Shown: positions 37,175-50,079, numbered from the stretch's first letter. The stretch: 64,000 nt of DNA from Begonia masoniana (GCA_022432975.1 CM039514.1:11950810-12014809); one strand, 5' to 3'. A program made the numbers and translations. The notes: generated by a model from the sequence alone, not told the origin.

Positions 37175-37492
37175 AATATCCTCCTCTCACGGCTTTGTTT
37201 GGCGAGGACTTCCCAGTTGGTCACCCAACCTGGTACTACTCTCGCCGAAGCACTTTTAACTTCAGAGTTCTTATGAGATTCGTTGCCAATTGTGCTCCAA
37301 AACGCGTCTTACTATCTTGGGAGGGTTTTCTTACATATGTTTCATTTTCATATACTTCCCCAAACGATGTGAGATTGTGACGACCCCTTCTTTTACGATC
37401 CGGGATTCGCCTATACTCGAGTCCGGGATCCATCCTGCAACCCGAGGTTTGCCCTGCAGTCGTACTTATACTTGCACATTCGGGTCATCACA
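37175..37492 (-). mobile_element. Cassandra TRIM, copy 2, right part
   Basis: Continuation of LTR 4 after the gypsy insertion, including a 5S-derived segment (37203-37282) and the LTR end tcaca at 37488-37492. It is followed by the gaaaa flank, as in copy 1. Confidence 0.92.
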
Positions 37493-37702
37493 GAAAAACT
37501 TAAGCTTGTTTTCCAAAAATTGAGCCTCTTCGAGTCTTAAATCCTACCGCCTCGGTGAGTCATATTCAATGACCTTGGGCGACATTGTTTTCCAAGTTTG
37601 TTAGTATACTTGGAAGCTCTTATTATTGTTCTTTTCTCTGCCTTCTTTGAGGGTAGAAACCATAACAAAATAGTAGAAACTCTCACCCATTGCAAGCTGG
37701 AG
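37493..37702. repeat. Duplicated Cassandra flank, copy 2
   Basis: Near-identical to 27556-27765. From 37703 the sequence continues into DNA found once in this window, so this is the original right flank of the duplicated unit. Confidence 0.88.
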
Positions 37703-39929
37703 TGTTCTTCCCCTAGAATGACCTTAACCCGATAGGTGCACATTTTATCACCTTCCGAACTAGCATACCTTACCATTTGGAAAACGTTTTGTCCACAACG
37801 AATCAGCCCTTGAAATTTTCAGGGTCCCTCACCCACACCCCAAGTAAGATTGTGTTTAAATTTCAAGTCATTTGGAGTTATATAGCAAAGTTGTGATGCC
37901 CAGAATTTCACCCTCTCTTGATCAACTTAGCAGTTTTTCGGACAGTTTTGAGCGAGTCTGATTATTCTGTGCATAACTTTCCGTCCACGGCGAATCTTCT
38001 TTTGAAATTTTAAAGGTATTTCACACACGTGCTAGGTAAGCTCCTATTAAAATTTCAGAGCATTTGGATCTGTTTTGCATTATTTACTATCTGTTGGAAT
38101 CTGAGGAACCTCGATGATTGTCAATTAAAAATCCGAGTAGAACTAGTGTTTGTGTTGCAACACAAGTTGCTATAAGTTGAAGTACGTCAGCCCTTAAACC
38201 ATTTTCTAGAGAATTCTTAAGATAAAATTACATTTTTATCTATTAAAATGTATCATTTTACCATTCATTGCATGTTATTACAAAAATACTATATTAATAT
38301 CCTTTAATTATATTTAATTTAAACTAATTAATTTAGATTAGTTATAAACTAATCACCAAGATTAACTTAATTAATCATGATTAGTTAACCTTAATTATCT
38401 ACTAATTACACCTTAATGATATGATTAGTCACTAATATTTGAGTGAGACGTGACAATACTTCATTGGTTTTCTAATTTATTACATTACCACATACTTTAA
38501 GATGTTAGGAACATTTCTCATTCAATGACTTTCTCCAAATTTAACTATAAAATCCAATTTATCGGGATTTGCCAAAACAATGCAGTTTTTCGATAAAACT
38601 GACTCAATCAATTTCCAACATGTATAACTTTCACTGCATATGTTCAATTACTTCCATTTTAAAATTAATCTATTTATTTATGTGTCTTGTTTATCACTAT
38701 AAACTTTCATATTTATCCGGTTACTATATTATTTGTTATTGAATTTACACGCACACGTGTTTCAATAAATAATTTTTCACTTTATCATAGAAAGTGTTTT
38801 ATATCATTTATAATCACATTTAATTATTCTAATTGTGATTATTATAGTTAATCTTAACTAAGTTCATCACAATATGTCTTTTAACTTAATTGAAATACCA
38901 ATCTATCAATAGTCACCTCACTTGTTTGGATCGGTAAAGTGAAAAATATAATAAGTTCTTATCTTTATCCGTATCAATATATTATGTAAGTAATTAATTT
39001 AATTCAAATATTTTGGTCTGATTACAAAATTAAAACATACACACAAATTATTAAACTATTAATAACATCAAAAGAAATTACAAATAATATTAAAAATTAT
39101 TCAATCAAAGCAATGAGTCGTGACTAAGAAAAAATTAGTCTTTGGACTTCTGAAAAGTCGTTGGTAATGACTATTTTATTACCTGGTAGGCACTGTGTGG
39201 AAAGTGGGCATCGTGGGGTGGTGTACAACAATGTGTAAAAAGAACTATTGCAAATGACTATTGATATATTTTATAATGATATTTCATCCAATCACAACTC
39301 TCGGAACTCTTTCCATTCTATCAAGTATCTAAACTTTTCACGAAGTAAATGTTACATACTAAAAACTAAGTGATATTGAATTGGTTTTTGTCTTTTGACT
39401 GTTTTGAATATTTTTTTTTTATGGAATTATTTTGATAGATTGAATATAGTTTGTGAATGGATAATATAATTAATCTTGACGATTAAATTGAAGAAATTAA
39501 TGTTGTAGAGTTTACTGGTTCTCTCATTTCTTGAAATTTTACTATGCATGCATCATCATCTGGCGCTAATTGAGAATTTGATATTTGGAAGTTTTAAAAA
39601 AAAATAAAAGTTACACTTGAAAATAGAGAGAAAAAAAAACTAAATGTATATATTGTAATTATACTTAAGTAATAAGGAACCAAATATCTTTGAAAACGTA
39701 GAAAAAGATAGAAAAAATAATTTATCTACTTTTAAATATAATAAAAGTGTTATTACGTCAGAATGAGTAGATTATATTATTAGAATCGAACTTCTTTTAT
39801 TTTTACTGAAAAACATAATTTTACGGATACAAGTCAAAGAGGAATTAATCGTAGATATTTCTGGATTTCATCATCCGTGGTAAAGGAGAGTATTTTGACA
39901 GCGCACGTGCAAAGCCCATGTTAAATTTA
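37703..39929. other. AT-rich spacer, no gene seen
   Basis: The first 500 bp (to about 38200) is less AT-rich and resembles decayed retroelement DNA, but no motif could be assigned. The rest is very AT-rich with many stops in all frames. Confidence 0.45.
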
Positions 39930-40050
39930 ACATGAGGGTTTGAATTACAAACGGTTTATACGATAGGGTCTGATTGGGTAAAAAATAAATGTTATGGACT
40001 AAATGACCACCGACCCCATACGTTGAGGGCTAAATTAAATTTTTCCTAAA
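39930..40050. repeat. Orphan terminal repeat of the 40.3-41.2 kb Mutator-like family
   Basis: 'gggtttgaattacaaac', 'tgattgggtaaaaaat' and 'gaccccatacgtt' match the right arm at 41100-41213 in order, with divergence. There is no partner arm, so this is a relic of an older copy 300 bp from the intact one. Confidence 0.7.
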
Positions 40051-40336
40051 AAAAATTTAAAACTCAAAAAACAATAGTAAAAAGTTGTTTTTGAGAATTA
40101 TAATTGAAAAATATGTTTCCCTTCAAATCCGTGGACATCCAATGATCAAATAGTTATTCTTTGTTTAACCGCTAATTATATCAATGAAAAATAAAACTTA
40201 TGTAAAAATATATTTTATTTTGTTATGATTAAATCATCTCATAAAAACAACGTAATATGAAATAATATTTTAGCTGAACTTAAAAATTGAAATGTATTAT
40301 CTAAAAGATATGTTGAACTCTAGATAATACTTTTAA

Positions 40337-40977
40337 GGGAAAAGTACCATTTAGACTCCAACGTATGAGGTCAATGACCATTTGGTACCTAACGTATTTT
40401 TTGTACCCAATCAAACCCTAACGTATAAAACGTTTGCAATTCAAACCCTACCGTCAATTTTTCAGTTAAAATTGACTGATGCTCTTTTAAAATTACCAAA
40501 CTACCCTCTCTCTCTCTCTTCTGCTTTTAGATTTAGATTTTGGAATTTAACCTACATTCTATCTGTAACATCCTCGTTTTAAATATAAAAGCTTCGTTAC
40601 AAACAAACAGACAGTTGAATTAGCTTTAATGTCCAATTAATAATGAAACCACATTCAAAGTTAATTTTATCGTCGTTTTTTTTCCTCAGAGGCGTCTTCT
40701 TCTTCTTCTGGATAAAACTAGTGGCCACTCGAGAGTCTAGAAGAGAGAGAAAATGGAGGTTCTCTTCGTCTTCACGAGCTGATTATCTCGTTTGGGATGA
40801 CAGGTTGGTGAAGCTTCGTGGGTCCTTTCCCCAAAAAACTTTCTTTCAATCAATTGTGCGATTCAGGTTTTGCCCACTTCACCTCCACCCTCCTACTTGT
40901 TCCGTGTCCTTCCATTTCCGATTCTGTATTGTTCCTTATCTGGGAACGGAAAACAAAGTTTTAGTCCCAGAGGAGGG

Positions 40978-41049
<72 letters not shown>

Positions 41050-41213
41050 TTTAGTAATTTTAAAAGGGCATTTGTCAATTTTAACTGAAAAATTGACGGT
41101 AGGGTTTGAATTGCAAACGTTTTATACGTTAGGGTTTGATTGGGTACAAAAAATACGTTAGGTACCAAATGGTCACTGATCCCATACGTTAGAGTCTAAA
41201 TGGTACTTTTCCC
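40337..41213. mobile_element. Mutator-like element with long inverted ends, 877 bp
   Basis: It is flanked by a perfect 9-bp duplication tacttttaa (40328-40336, 41214-41222). The ends GGGAAAAGTACCATTTAGAC are inverted copies; the arms run about 40337-40520 and 41045-41213. The inner edges of the arms meet a short CT tract and a long (GA)n. The interior (about 40560-40970) is single copy and may be captured DNA (Pack-MULE-like). An open frame across 40643-41161 is mostly low complexity and not accepted as a gene. No transposase. Confidence 0.87.
40980..41046. repeat. (GA)33 microsatellite
   Basis: Uninterrupted GA run at the inner edge of the right arm of the Mutator-like element. Its complement CT run at the left arm is much shorter (about 40505-40520). 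Confidence 0.97.
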
Positions 41214-41225
41214 TACTTTTAATAA

Positions 41226-43594
41226 TGTCACGATCCTAATACTGTACCCGTATTTCCCGTACTATTTTTATATCCTTTACACTTTTAACTTTAACTATAC
41301 TTAAGACGGAATCGAAATCGAAATAAAAATCAATTATCAAACTAAAAGAAAAAGTTAAATAAAACAATTTAAAATCAAGTAAATAAATGAATTAAAACAA
41401 TTACTTAAACCATTTAATTAAAAACCAATTATTTAAAACATTACCTACCCAACCATCTACACAATACAACCTCACCATTTCACTAACACAATTCTATCTA
41501 TACCACAGACATACACTTCACAATACAACTATAACAAAGTACATTTTCACGAAAATAAACTGCGTGGTTCCGTTTGAAAGTTTAACATATCCTCCTGTTT
41601 TAAAGTCACCAAACAATTCACGAAAGTCTAAATAAAATCTTAACAAAACGTTTTATAAACAGGTTTGCCAAAACATCAAAATATCAACCTATCAACTATA
41701 CAGTTTCATCTAACTAACCCATAATTAACCCAAAACCTCTCAATACCGTTACTTGCATCCCCACGGGTCAGGTAAGCATCGACTGCGCCAGCACACCACC
41801 GCCGCCATCCTCCGTCAACTGCCATCACTCCTCATGTGGAGGGATCTCGTAGTCACCTGTATCGGGATCACCTACACCATACAGACACCTATGAGATAAA
41901 AATCTTAGTAAACTCTACGTAAATACAGATGCGTGCAGAACATATGTCATTCGTTAAACATGCAGATATCAGATTCAGATTCATTACGTTGCAGACAAAT
42001 TGTCACCGAGGCTAACCCACCTCGCCGTGACCAGATAACAGATTACGTAGATTTTGTTGGTTCATTTTACTTTTTAATTAGGTCGCAGACAGAATGTCAC
42101 CGAGATCTAAACCATCTCGCCGTGACCAGATAACAGATTACGTAGATTCATTTTGTTTGTTGGTTCGTTTTACTTTTTAATTAGGTCGCAGACAGATTGT
42201 CACCGAGGCTAAACCACCTCGCCGTGACCAGATAACAGATTACGTAGATTCATTTCGTTATCTTAACCAGATGCTTTAAATGACATGATGCATGAGCAGT
42301 TAAATGCATAAAGTAAACAAACAACATGTATACCATCAGGACGATAAACAAACATAACCTATAAACAACTAACCTAACTACCCAACCAAAACAATTTAAA
42401 CAAAAGCATCTCCAAAACTCCTCGAGACAACTTCGACGTACGGTGTAGGCCAATCGGCCAGAGAAGATCACGAGAACTTACCTGTCTTCTGTAGCTCGCT
42501 GGGGCTACTCGGTTACTTGCCCACCTACGGCTCGACCTACGACAAATATTCAAACTTCATTAAAATTAAGCCCACATTCACCAATTTACTTTCAAACTAT
42601 TATTTATAGCCTAATCCAACTAAAACTAAACTAAACGGGCCACTAATTTGGGTTCGATAAAACCGACCCGAAACTTCGAACGCGCGTAACTTTCACGTCG
42701 GTTATCGGAATCGAACGATTCCAGCGGCCACGTACTCCTCTAATAACCTATTTTAACCTGCCAAAAGGAATTTTAAAACAATCGACCGTAGCTAGGTCAA
42801 TTGCAGAAAAACCCGAACTGCCCTAACCCGGGAAATTTCCCCATTTCGATTTTTCATCAATTTACACCGATTTCCTCACCAATCAATCCTCCTCATACCT
42901 AATTAACATAAACTAACCAAAATTTAGAGGCTATTCACAGAAAACCCGAAATCCCCAATTCGGGATTCACTGAACTTCGCTCAAATTGAGAACCTCACGG
43001 CCAAGCGACCTTCGCCAGCCAAGGCCCGGTCATTTGATGCCGAGGCTAGCCAAAAATGGCCGGTGGTCGGAGCTCAATCGAGCTCGACACCCTCGGCTTC
43101 CAAAAGAACCGAAAACAGGGCTAAAACCACTTACCGGTTCGGTTTGTGCGCGGAGACAGCCGGAAGCTCGCTCATCGCCGCCGTCTGGCCGGAAGACGCC
43201 GATGAACGGCGATGGTTGTCGTCGGAGGGGCGTCGCATGGCTATCCCTCTCCGTTCTCCTCTCCCCTCGCGCTCGGGCTCGGGCTTACCAGCAGAATGGC
43301 CTTCGAGCCATTCTGTTGTTTTTGTTTTTATTATATTAATAATAATAATAATAATAATAATAACCATTAATTAATCGAATCCTCATTTACCGTTTTGCCC
43401 TCCCGTGTTTCCGACCATTTCGACTTTCGTTAAATCTCATTCTTAATTATAACTCACGGCTTAATTTCACGAACCTAATTCAATAAACATTTTAGTTCAA
43501 CCAATTTATTCACTTTTAATTACTTTACCTTTTTATTATTTTCTCTCCAATTCTTTCGATTAATTAAACTGAGGAAAAATTCTCGGGTGTTACA
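41226..43594 (-). repeat. 3' LTR of the LARD
   Basis: 2,369 bp. It contains three tandem copies of a roughly 90-120 bp unit at 41990-42250, each with the dyad gtcac-gag...ctc-gtgac, and an ATA/AAT trinucleotide tract near 43335-43361. Confidence 0.95.
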
Positions 43595-45897
43595 ATCCAC
43601 CCACCTTAATTAAAATTTTATCCTCAAAATTTGACTCAGCTTGCAGTCCTTGGCATTACCGTCTCATGTCTTGCGGCCTTATATTATGACTTACAATCAC
43701 TTCGTTCTTTTCAAGCCACTTTTTTTTTTTCCATCTCTCCAAAATTTTGATCTCGCCACACAAGGGCTTTGATTCTAGCCCATACTTAGGGTCAATCCCT
43801 ATGGTTTTAAACTAGAATCCCTAAAATCAAATGACGCATCGTTAACCTCCTAACCACGTCTACTGCGTTTGATTTGATTAACCAAGTCCTTTGTTGTGCA
43901 CCACGTGCTAGTAATCTTCACGTCTCAAATTTTTAATATCCCAACTGCATTAATATGCACTTAAATCATTTACACACACGTTAGTTTCCACTTAATCGTC
44001 CATAAGTTAAACTTCCTTTACTCTTTTGACTTGGCTTTATGTTCAGGCTTCCCCGATCTAAGCCTAATTCAAGTCCTCAATTTCCTAATGAAGCAACCTC
44101 AAAGTCTTCTCCCATAGAAGTTTCTCTTAGCTATTACTTTATATCGCATCTACGTCCAAGTTTCCTGACGTCAATTAGATCGAATATCATCTAAAATTTC
44201 CTTCCAACTCTTGGGCTGTAATCCAAACTTAGTTTCATCAACTCTGCCTCCAATTGGGATACACACCAACTCAACTTCTATATTAATTTTGTAATCGTAT
44301 TCCTCACTTTTAATTGGCCTACACGTGTCCTTGCTTACGCATCGAGTCTTACAAAATTTCCTAAGTCCTCAATCGAGCGATCTCTAACTGGGTACTCGAC
44401 ACTTAACATTTCGAGCACGTGTTGGTTTGCATTTAGTCACCCAAAACGTTAAACTCACTCTAACTTATTAATTGGTCTCTACTAAAGATTGTCTCTTATC
44501 CTCAATCCTCGAAATAACATTAACTTCCAATGTTATTTGGGTTGACTACCGTTCAAAGATTCCTAACAACATCCAGTTTGTAATCCAAACTCCCCTTTAT
44601 TTAACTTAAATTCCTCGAATTGAGTTCCTTTAGTTCCTTATGCACTTAACCACTTTACGCCCTCAAAGCCTTCTTAAGTTACTTACTCCGAAGTTATATC
44701 TCAACTACCCTACGACCTTATCCATCTCTCGGGTATAACAATTTTCTATATATTTATTTATCGGAGCTGTAAACTAAATTCGTGTATAAGTTCATTAGCC
44801 TTAACCTTGGTTACTACTACAACCATCTGAGTCTACATTTCTCTAGTAATGCTCCCGTATAACTTCTGCGTCAATAGCATCCAAATTGTACCCTTCTTTG
44901 GACACTTCACGGGTCTTAGTAACTATTTCTATGTGAGATTCTCAACTAGAATTCTATTCTCGATGTTTCGCAAGTGACATCCTACGTCACATTCTTCCTC
45001 GGGTAACACACCAACCCCGATCCCTTTTCTGATACGGTTCTCAAAACTTAACTCTTTCCGTCGTTATTTTTCGCTAACTATATCCCCGAAATACATTTCA
45101 GGTCTCAACAGGTTTAACTGAGAGCTCAAGTTGCTACTATCTTAAGACCAATGCTTACTTGTAAGTTAGATCCTATAAATCTCACATTTCATTCTACGTC
45201 ACGTTAAGGAGTTCCTTCATTATGTTTTAACCGAAACGTTTATTCTATCTTCAATGTGCTGATTCGTCTAACTTAACTCCCCGTTAACCTTGAGCACAGT
45301 CAAGTCCCTAAGTCTCGTTATGAATTTGTTTTAAACTATTCCTTCTAGCTTTGAGTTACCTATGTATCCATTGGGCTCGACTTGTCAAATACGAGTCCAA
45401 CCACTGAAAATCATCATTTTACTTAGGTTTACTTAAATAGTTTCTATGAAAATCGTCCTTCTCTTTATTCTAGCTTCAAATCTTAACCTCCCATTGAATC
45501 CGACAATCTCCTTCACCTATCTCTAATATTGCACGACGATTACCTTGACGTTAATGAATGACCTTACCCTGTTTCGTTCCTCCTAGTCGGCTCTGAATAT
45601 TATACTTTGTTCCCGTGCAACGATCTATCCCTCGATCTTCTTGTTAGCAAACTTGTTGTAGATAAGTTTACGCCCTCGACCCGAAGCTCCTTTGATGATA
45701 ACCTTCCTAGTTCCTCAAACACTAATGCTTCTACCTTCATCCTGGAGGTAGCCTCATGTTCGTGGCTCCTAACTTAAATTGTACCAACTATAGGTTCACA
45801 ACTTAACTCCTATATCTTTTGCTTCATAATCTAATCCAGCAACACTAATTGTCTGACGCGTCCCCAACTCGTCGATTATTCTTAACTTCTCCAAGTC

Positions 45898-46450
45898 TCC
45901 CCCTTACAGTGTGTCGGTCAAAGTCTTTTCACGAGCTGGCAATTGTCCTTTATTTGTCAGTCCTCTAGGACGGCACTTATTCCCTAGAAATTGACCAATT
46001 TCAGTAATCTGAGTATCACTCGCATATTACTTTTCATATAACTCTAACCCTTTATTGTCTCGAATTCGTTAACCTTCCATCTCCGACTTCCAGCTTCCCG
46101 TGGATCTAGTTCATTTAAATTTCTACTAATTGTACATACTAACAGTACCTCGACAATCTAAAACATTCCCTAATAAGTCTTACATCTAAACTCCAAATTT
46201 CTACTCGATTGATCATATTTTAAACCCAAAAGAATTCACCATTTCTTACTTCAGTATATTTTCTACCCAAGATACTCACCCCCTTATAGTATGTCGGCCG
46301 TAATCTTTCCGTGAATTAACAATCGCCCTTAATTGATTAGTCTTCCCAGTCGATACTTATCTCCTAAAGATCGGTCAAACTTTGTATCATGAGTATTACC
46401 TTTCGTATGACTTTAACCTTTCATTGTTTATCCTCTCAATAATTAAATCT
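45898..46450. repeat. Degenerate direct repeat in LARD interior
   Basis: About 180 bp beginning 'cccccttacagtgtgtcggtc' (45899) recurs diverged from about 46278 ('acccccttatagtatgtcgg'), with shared order of 'tcagtc/tagtc', 'gagtat' and 'taacc' blocks. This is an old internal duplication with a period of about 380 bp. Confidence 0.7.
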
Positions 46451-46525
46451 AAACTTCAATTCTTGAATATCGTTTTCACCTAGGTATTTCAAGCTCCACA
46501 TAGATCTACGATCTACAAGGCTTGA

Positions 46526-46530
46526 CTATA

Positions 46531-46583
<53 letters not shown>
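46526..46583. repeat. (TA)n microsatellite
   Basis: A TA run interrupted only by two TG steps near 46535, located in the LARD interior. Confidence 0.95.
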
Positions 46584-46586
<3 letters not shown>

Positions 46587-47204
46587 TATATCTGCTTATG
46601 CGCACTATTTACACCTTTGCAATTTAGAGCATCCTTCGATATGTTTATACCGAAGTTTCAAAACATCTAAATTTCAAACCCCTCTCTGATTCGTCATCTT
46701 CTAAAGCTCCAAAGGTTCGTCAACTGGGGTAAATTTCCATTTCTTTAAATCTTAGGTCTCATAAAATACCCCTCAAATAGTAACTTGAATTCTAAGTGCA
46801 TCATTTTCGTGATTAAGTCAAGCTCGTCCTATTAACGAATAACTCTCTTTCTATAGGCCTATGTCGTCCTGTATTTAACCTACTGTCTTCTCGTCGAAAT
46901 TCTCCTAAGAGTCTTTCTTACTCAACTCCTACTATTCCCTTTTTCCTTTATTTCCCAACCTACTCCGATCTATCGCAACATTTTTTACGGTCAAATCCTT
47001 ATGGTGATCTATCGTATCGTCTCGGTCGTCTCGATCATTCCCTCGACGCACCATATTTATAAATAACTCCTATAAAAATGTTTAAATAAACACTCTAAGA
47101 AACAGTAATTAAATAAAACTATAAACATACTTACAGTTGATGAAGAATGTCCGCGTAGTGGCTGTGCAGTCGCGCAGTCTACAGAACCGATTTTAAAACC
47201 CGGG

Positions 47205-47217
47205 GGCTCTGATACCA
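47205..47217 (-). other. Primer-binding site of the LARD (tRNA-iMet)
   Basis: TGGTATCAGAGCC on the minus strand, four bases inside the 5' LTR. It is a full 13-base match to the expected initiator tRNA-Met complement. Confidence 0.92.
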
Positions 47218-47221
47218 TAAT

Positions 47222-49597
47222 TGTCACGACCCTAATACTGTACCCGTATTTCCCGTACTATTTTTATATCCTTTACACTTTTAACTTTAACTATACTTAA
47301 GACGGAATCGAAATCGAAATAAAAATCAATTATCAAACTAAAAGAAAAAGTTAAATAAAACAATTTAAAATCAAGTAAATAAATGAATTAAAACAATTAC
47401 TTAAACCATTTAATTAAAAACCAATTATTTAAAACAATACCTACCCAACCATCTACACAATACAACCTCACCATTTCACTAACACAATTCTATCTATACC
47501 ACAGACATACACTTCACAATACAACTATAACAAAGTACATTTTCACGAAAATAAACTGCGTGGTTCCGTTTGAAAGTTTAACATATCCTCCTGTTTTAAA
47601 GTCACCAAACAATTCACGAAAGTCTAAATAAAATCTTAACAAAACGTTTTATAAACAGGTTTGCCAAAACATCAAAATATCAACCTATCAACTATACAGT
47701 TTCATCTAACTAACCCATCATTAACCCAAGACCTCTCAATACCGTTACTTGCATCCCCACGGGTCAGGTAAGCATCGACTGCGCCAGCACACCACCGCCG
47801 CTATCTTCCGTCAACTGCCATCACTCCTCATGTGGAGGGATCTCATAGTCACCTGTATCGGGATCACCTACACCATACAGACACCTATGAGATAAAAATC
47901 TCAGTAAACTCTACGTAAATGCAGATGCGTGCATATGCGTGCAGAACATATGTCATTCGTTAAACATGCAGATATCAGATTCAGATTCATTACGTTGCAG
48001 ACAAATTGTCACCGAGGCTAACCCACCTCGCCGTGACCAGATAACAGATTACGTAGATTTTGTTGGTTCATTTTACTTTTTAATTAGGTCGCAGACAGAA
48101 TGTCACCGAGATCTAAACCATCTCGCCGTGACCAGATAACAGATTACGTAGATTCATTTTGTTTGTTGGTTCGTTTTACTTTTTAATTAGGTCGCAGACA
48201 GATTGTCACCGAGGCTAAACCACCTCGCCGTGACCAGATAACAGATTACGTAGATTCATTTCGTTATCTTAACCAGATGCTTTAAATGACATGATGCATG
48301 AGCAGTTAAATGCATAAAGTAAACAAACAACATGTATACCATCAGGACGATAAACAAACATAACCTATAAACAACTAACCTAACTACCCAACCAAAACAA
48401 TTTAAACAAAAGCATCTCCAAAACTCCTCGAGACAACTTCGACGTACGGTGTAGGCCAATCGGCCAGAGAAGATCACGAGAACTTACCTGTCTTCTGTAG
48501 CTCGCTGGGGCTACTCGGTTACTTGCCCACCTACGGCTCGACCTACGACAAATATTCAAACTTCATTAAAATTAAGCCCACATTAACCAATTTACTTTCA
48601 AACTATTATTTATAGCCTAATCCAACTAAAACTAAACTAAACGGGCCACTAATTTGGGTTCGGTAAAACCGACCCGAAACTTCAAACGCGCGTAACTTTC
48701 ACGTCGGTTATCGGAATCGAACGATTCCAGCGGCCACGTACTCCTCTAATAACCTATTTTAACCTGCCAAAAGGAATTTTAAAATAATTGACCGTAGCTA
48801 GGTCAATTGCAGAAAAACCCGAACTGCCCTAACCCGGGAAATTTCCCCATTTCGATTTTTCATCAATTTACACCAATTTCCTCACCAATCAATCCTTCTC
48901 ATACCTAATTAACATAAACTAACCAAAATTTAGAGGCTATTCACAGAAAACCCGAAATCCCCAATTCGGGATTCACTGAACTTCTCTCAAATTGAGCACC
49001 TCACGGCCAAGCGACCTTCGCCGGCCAAGGCCCGGTCATTTGACGCCGAGGCTAGCCAAAAATGGCCGGTGGTCGGAGCTCAATCGAGCTCGACACCCTC
49101 GGCTTCCAAAAGAACCGAAAACAGGGCTAAAACCACTTACCGGTTCGGTTTGTGCGCGGAGACAGCCGGAAGCTCGCTCATCGCCGCCGTCTGGCCGGAA
49201 GACGCCGATGAACGACGATGGTTGTCGTCGGAGGGGCGTCGCACGGCTCTCCCTCTCCGTTCTCCTCTCCCCTCGCGCTCGGGCTCGGGCTTACCAGCAG
49301 AATGGCCTTCGAGCCATTCTGTTGTTTTTGTTTTTATTATATTAATAATAATAATAATAATAATAACCATTAATTAATCGAATCCTCATTTACCGTTTTG
49401 CCCTCCCGTATTTTCGACCATTTCGACTTTCGTTAAATCTCGTTCTTAATTATAACTCACGGCTTAATTTCACGAACCTAATTCAATAAACATTTTAGTT
49501 CAACCAATTTATTCACTTTTAATTACTTTACCTTTTTATTATTTTCTCTCCAATTCTTTCGATTAATTAAACTGAGGAAAAATTCTCGGGTGTTACA
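47222..49597 (-). repeat. 5' LTR of the LARD
   Basis: 2,376 bp. It carries the same triplicated dyad unit (47996-48256). Differences from the 3' LTR are scattered single changes and small length changes, e.g. an extra 'catatgcgtg' near 47930-47940 and a shorter ATA tract. Confidence 0.95.
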
Positions 49598-49602
49598 AAT
49601 AA

Positions 49603-50079
49603 TGATGTTATCGAGTGGGTTTTTGAATCGTTATATTATATCACCATTAGTATGACATGTTCATATTTATTGTTGTGCAATATTTTTAATTTTTTTGTAT
49701 AAGACAATTTAAGTATTTTAGTTGATTCCATTTCAAAAATTAGAACTATGGCTCATAATGTTAATTCTTTGCAAGTTATACATGAATTATTTATGAAATG
49801 TTTGAAGGATATAAATAAAAGAAGAGAAATATACAAATAATTTACCACGTAAGTTGAACTTAGCCCTGCAACGTAAAGTTGTAAATCTATATTGCATGGG
49901 GTTGACAAAATAATATTGTCATGCCGACAAAAGTGATTGGTTGTATGCATAATTTGTAGGGTAAAATCCAAAATCTGGATTGAACTTTCAGTAAAGTGCA
50001 AAAAATAGATCAAATAAATTTTTCGTGCAGAAAATGACTCAAAGTATAGAAAATGGACAAAAAATAGCTTTGCGGCAAA
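49603..50079. other. AT-rich spacer before the hairpin field
   Basis: No supported gene. A minus-strand open frame (49753-50373) runs through it into the hairpins but lacks any recognisable domain. Confidence 0.45.

Larger units (their letters stand above)
43595..47221 (-). other. LARD interior, non-coding
   Basis: Strongly pyrimidine-rich on the plus strand (purine-rich in the element sense) and free of long open frames. Its 3' edge (43595-43640) resembles the region just after pol in the neighbouring gypsy element (compare 30158-30200). It may be a decayed gag-pol or unrelated filler; I cannot tell. Confidence 0.75.
41226..49597 (-). mobile_element. Non-autonomous LTR retrotransposon (LARD), 8,372 bp
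   Basis: LTRs 41226-43594 and 47222-49597 are nearly identical, flanked by the 5-bp duplication aataa (41221-41225, 49598-49602). On the minus strand the LTR begins TGTAACACCCGAG and ends GGGTCGTGACA. A tRNA-iMet primer site (47205-47217) abuts the right (5') LTR, and a purine tract (reverse of tccacccacctt, 43595-43606) abuts the left (3') LTR. The 3.6-kb interior has no open frame above 60 codons, so it must borrow proteins. The LTR is related to the partial LTR at 61636-62421, whose element does encode gag-pol, making that family the likely donor of the machinery. Confidence 0.93.

Noticed and set aside
37893..38200. Possible LTR start 'tgtgatgccc'
   Set aside because: No matching end, partner repeat or primer site could be found.
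40643..41161. 172-codon frame in the Mutator-like element
   Set aside because: The end is (GA)n-encoded Arg-Glu repeats and the rest lacks any domain. Possible captured DNA, but no gene could be supported.
42986..43374. Arg/Pro-rich frames of about 100 codons in both LARD LTRs (also 48992-49377)
   Set aside because: Overlapping frames on both strands in a GC-rich LTR part, ending in the ATA trinucleotide tract. There is no protein family, and they repeat only because the LTR repeats.
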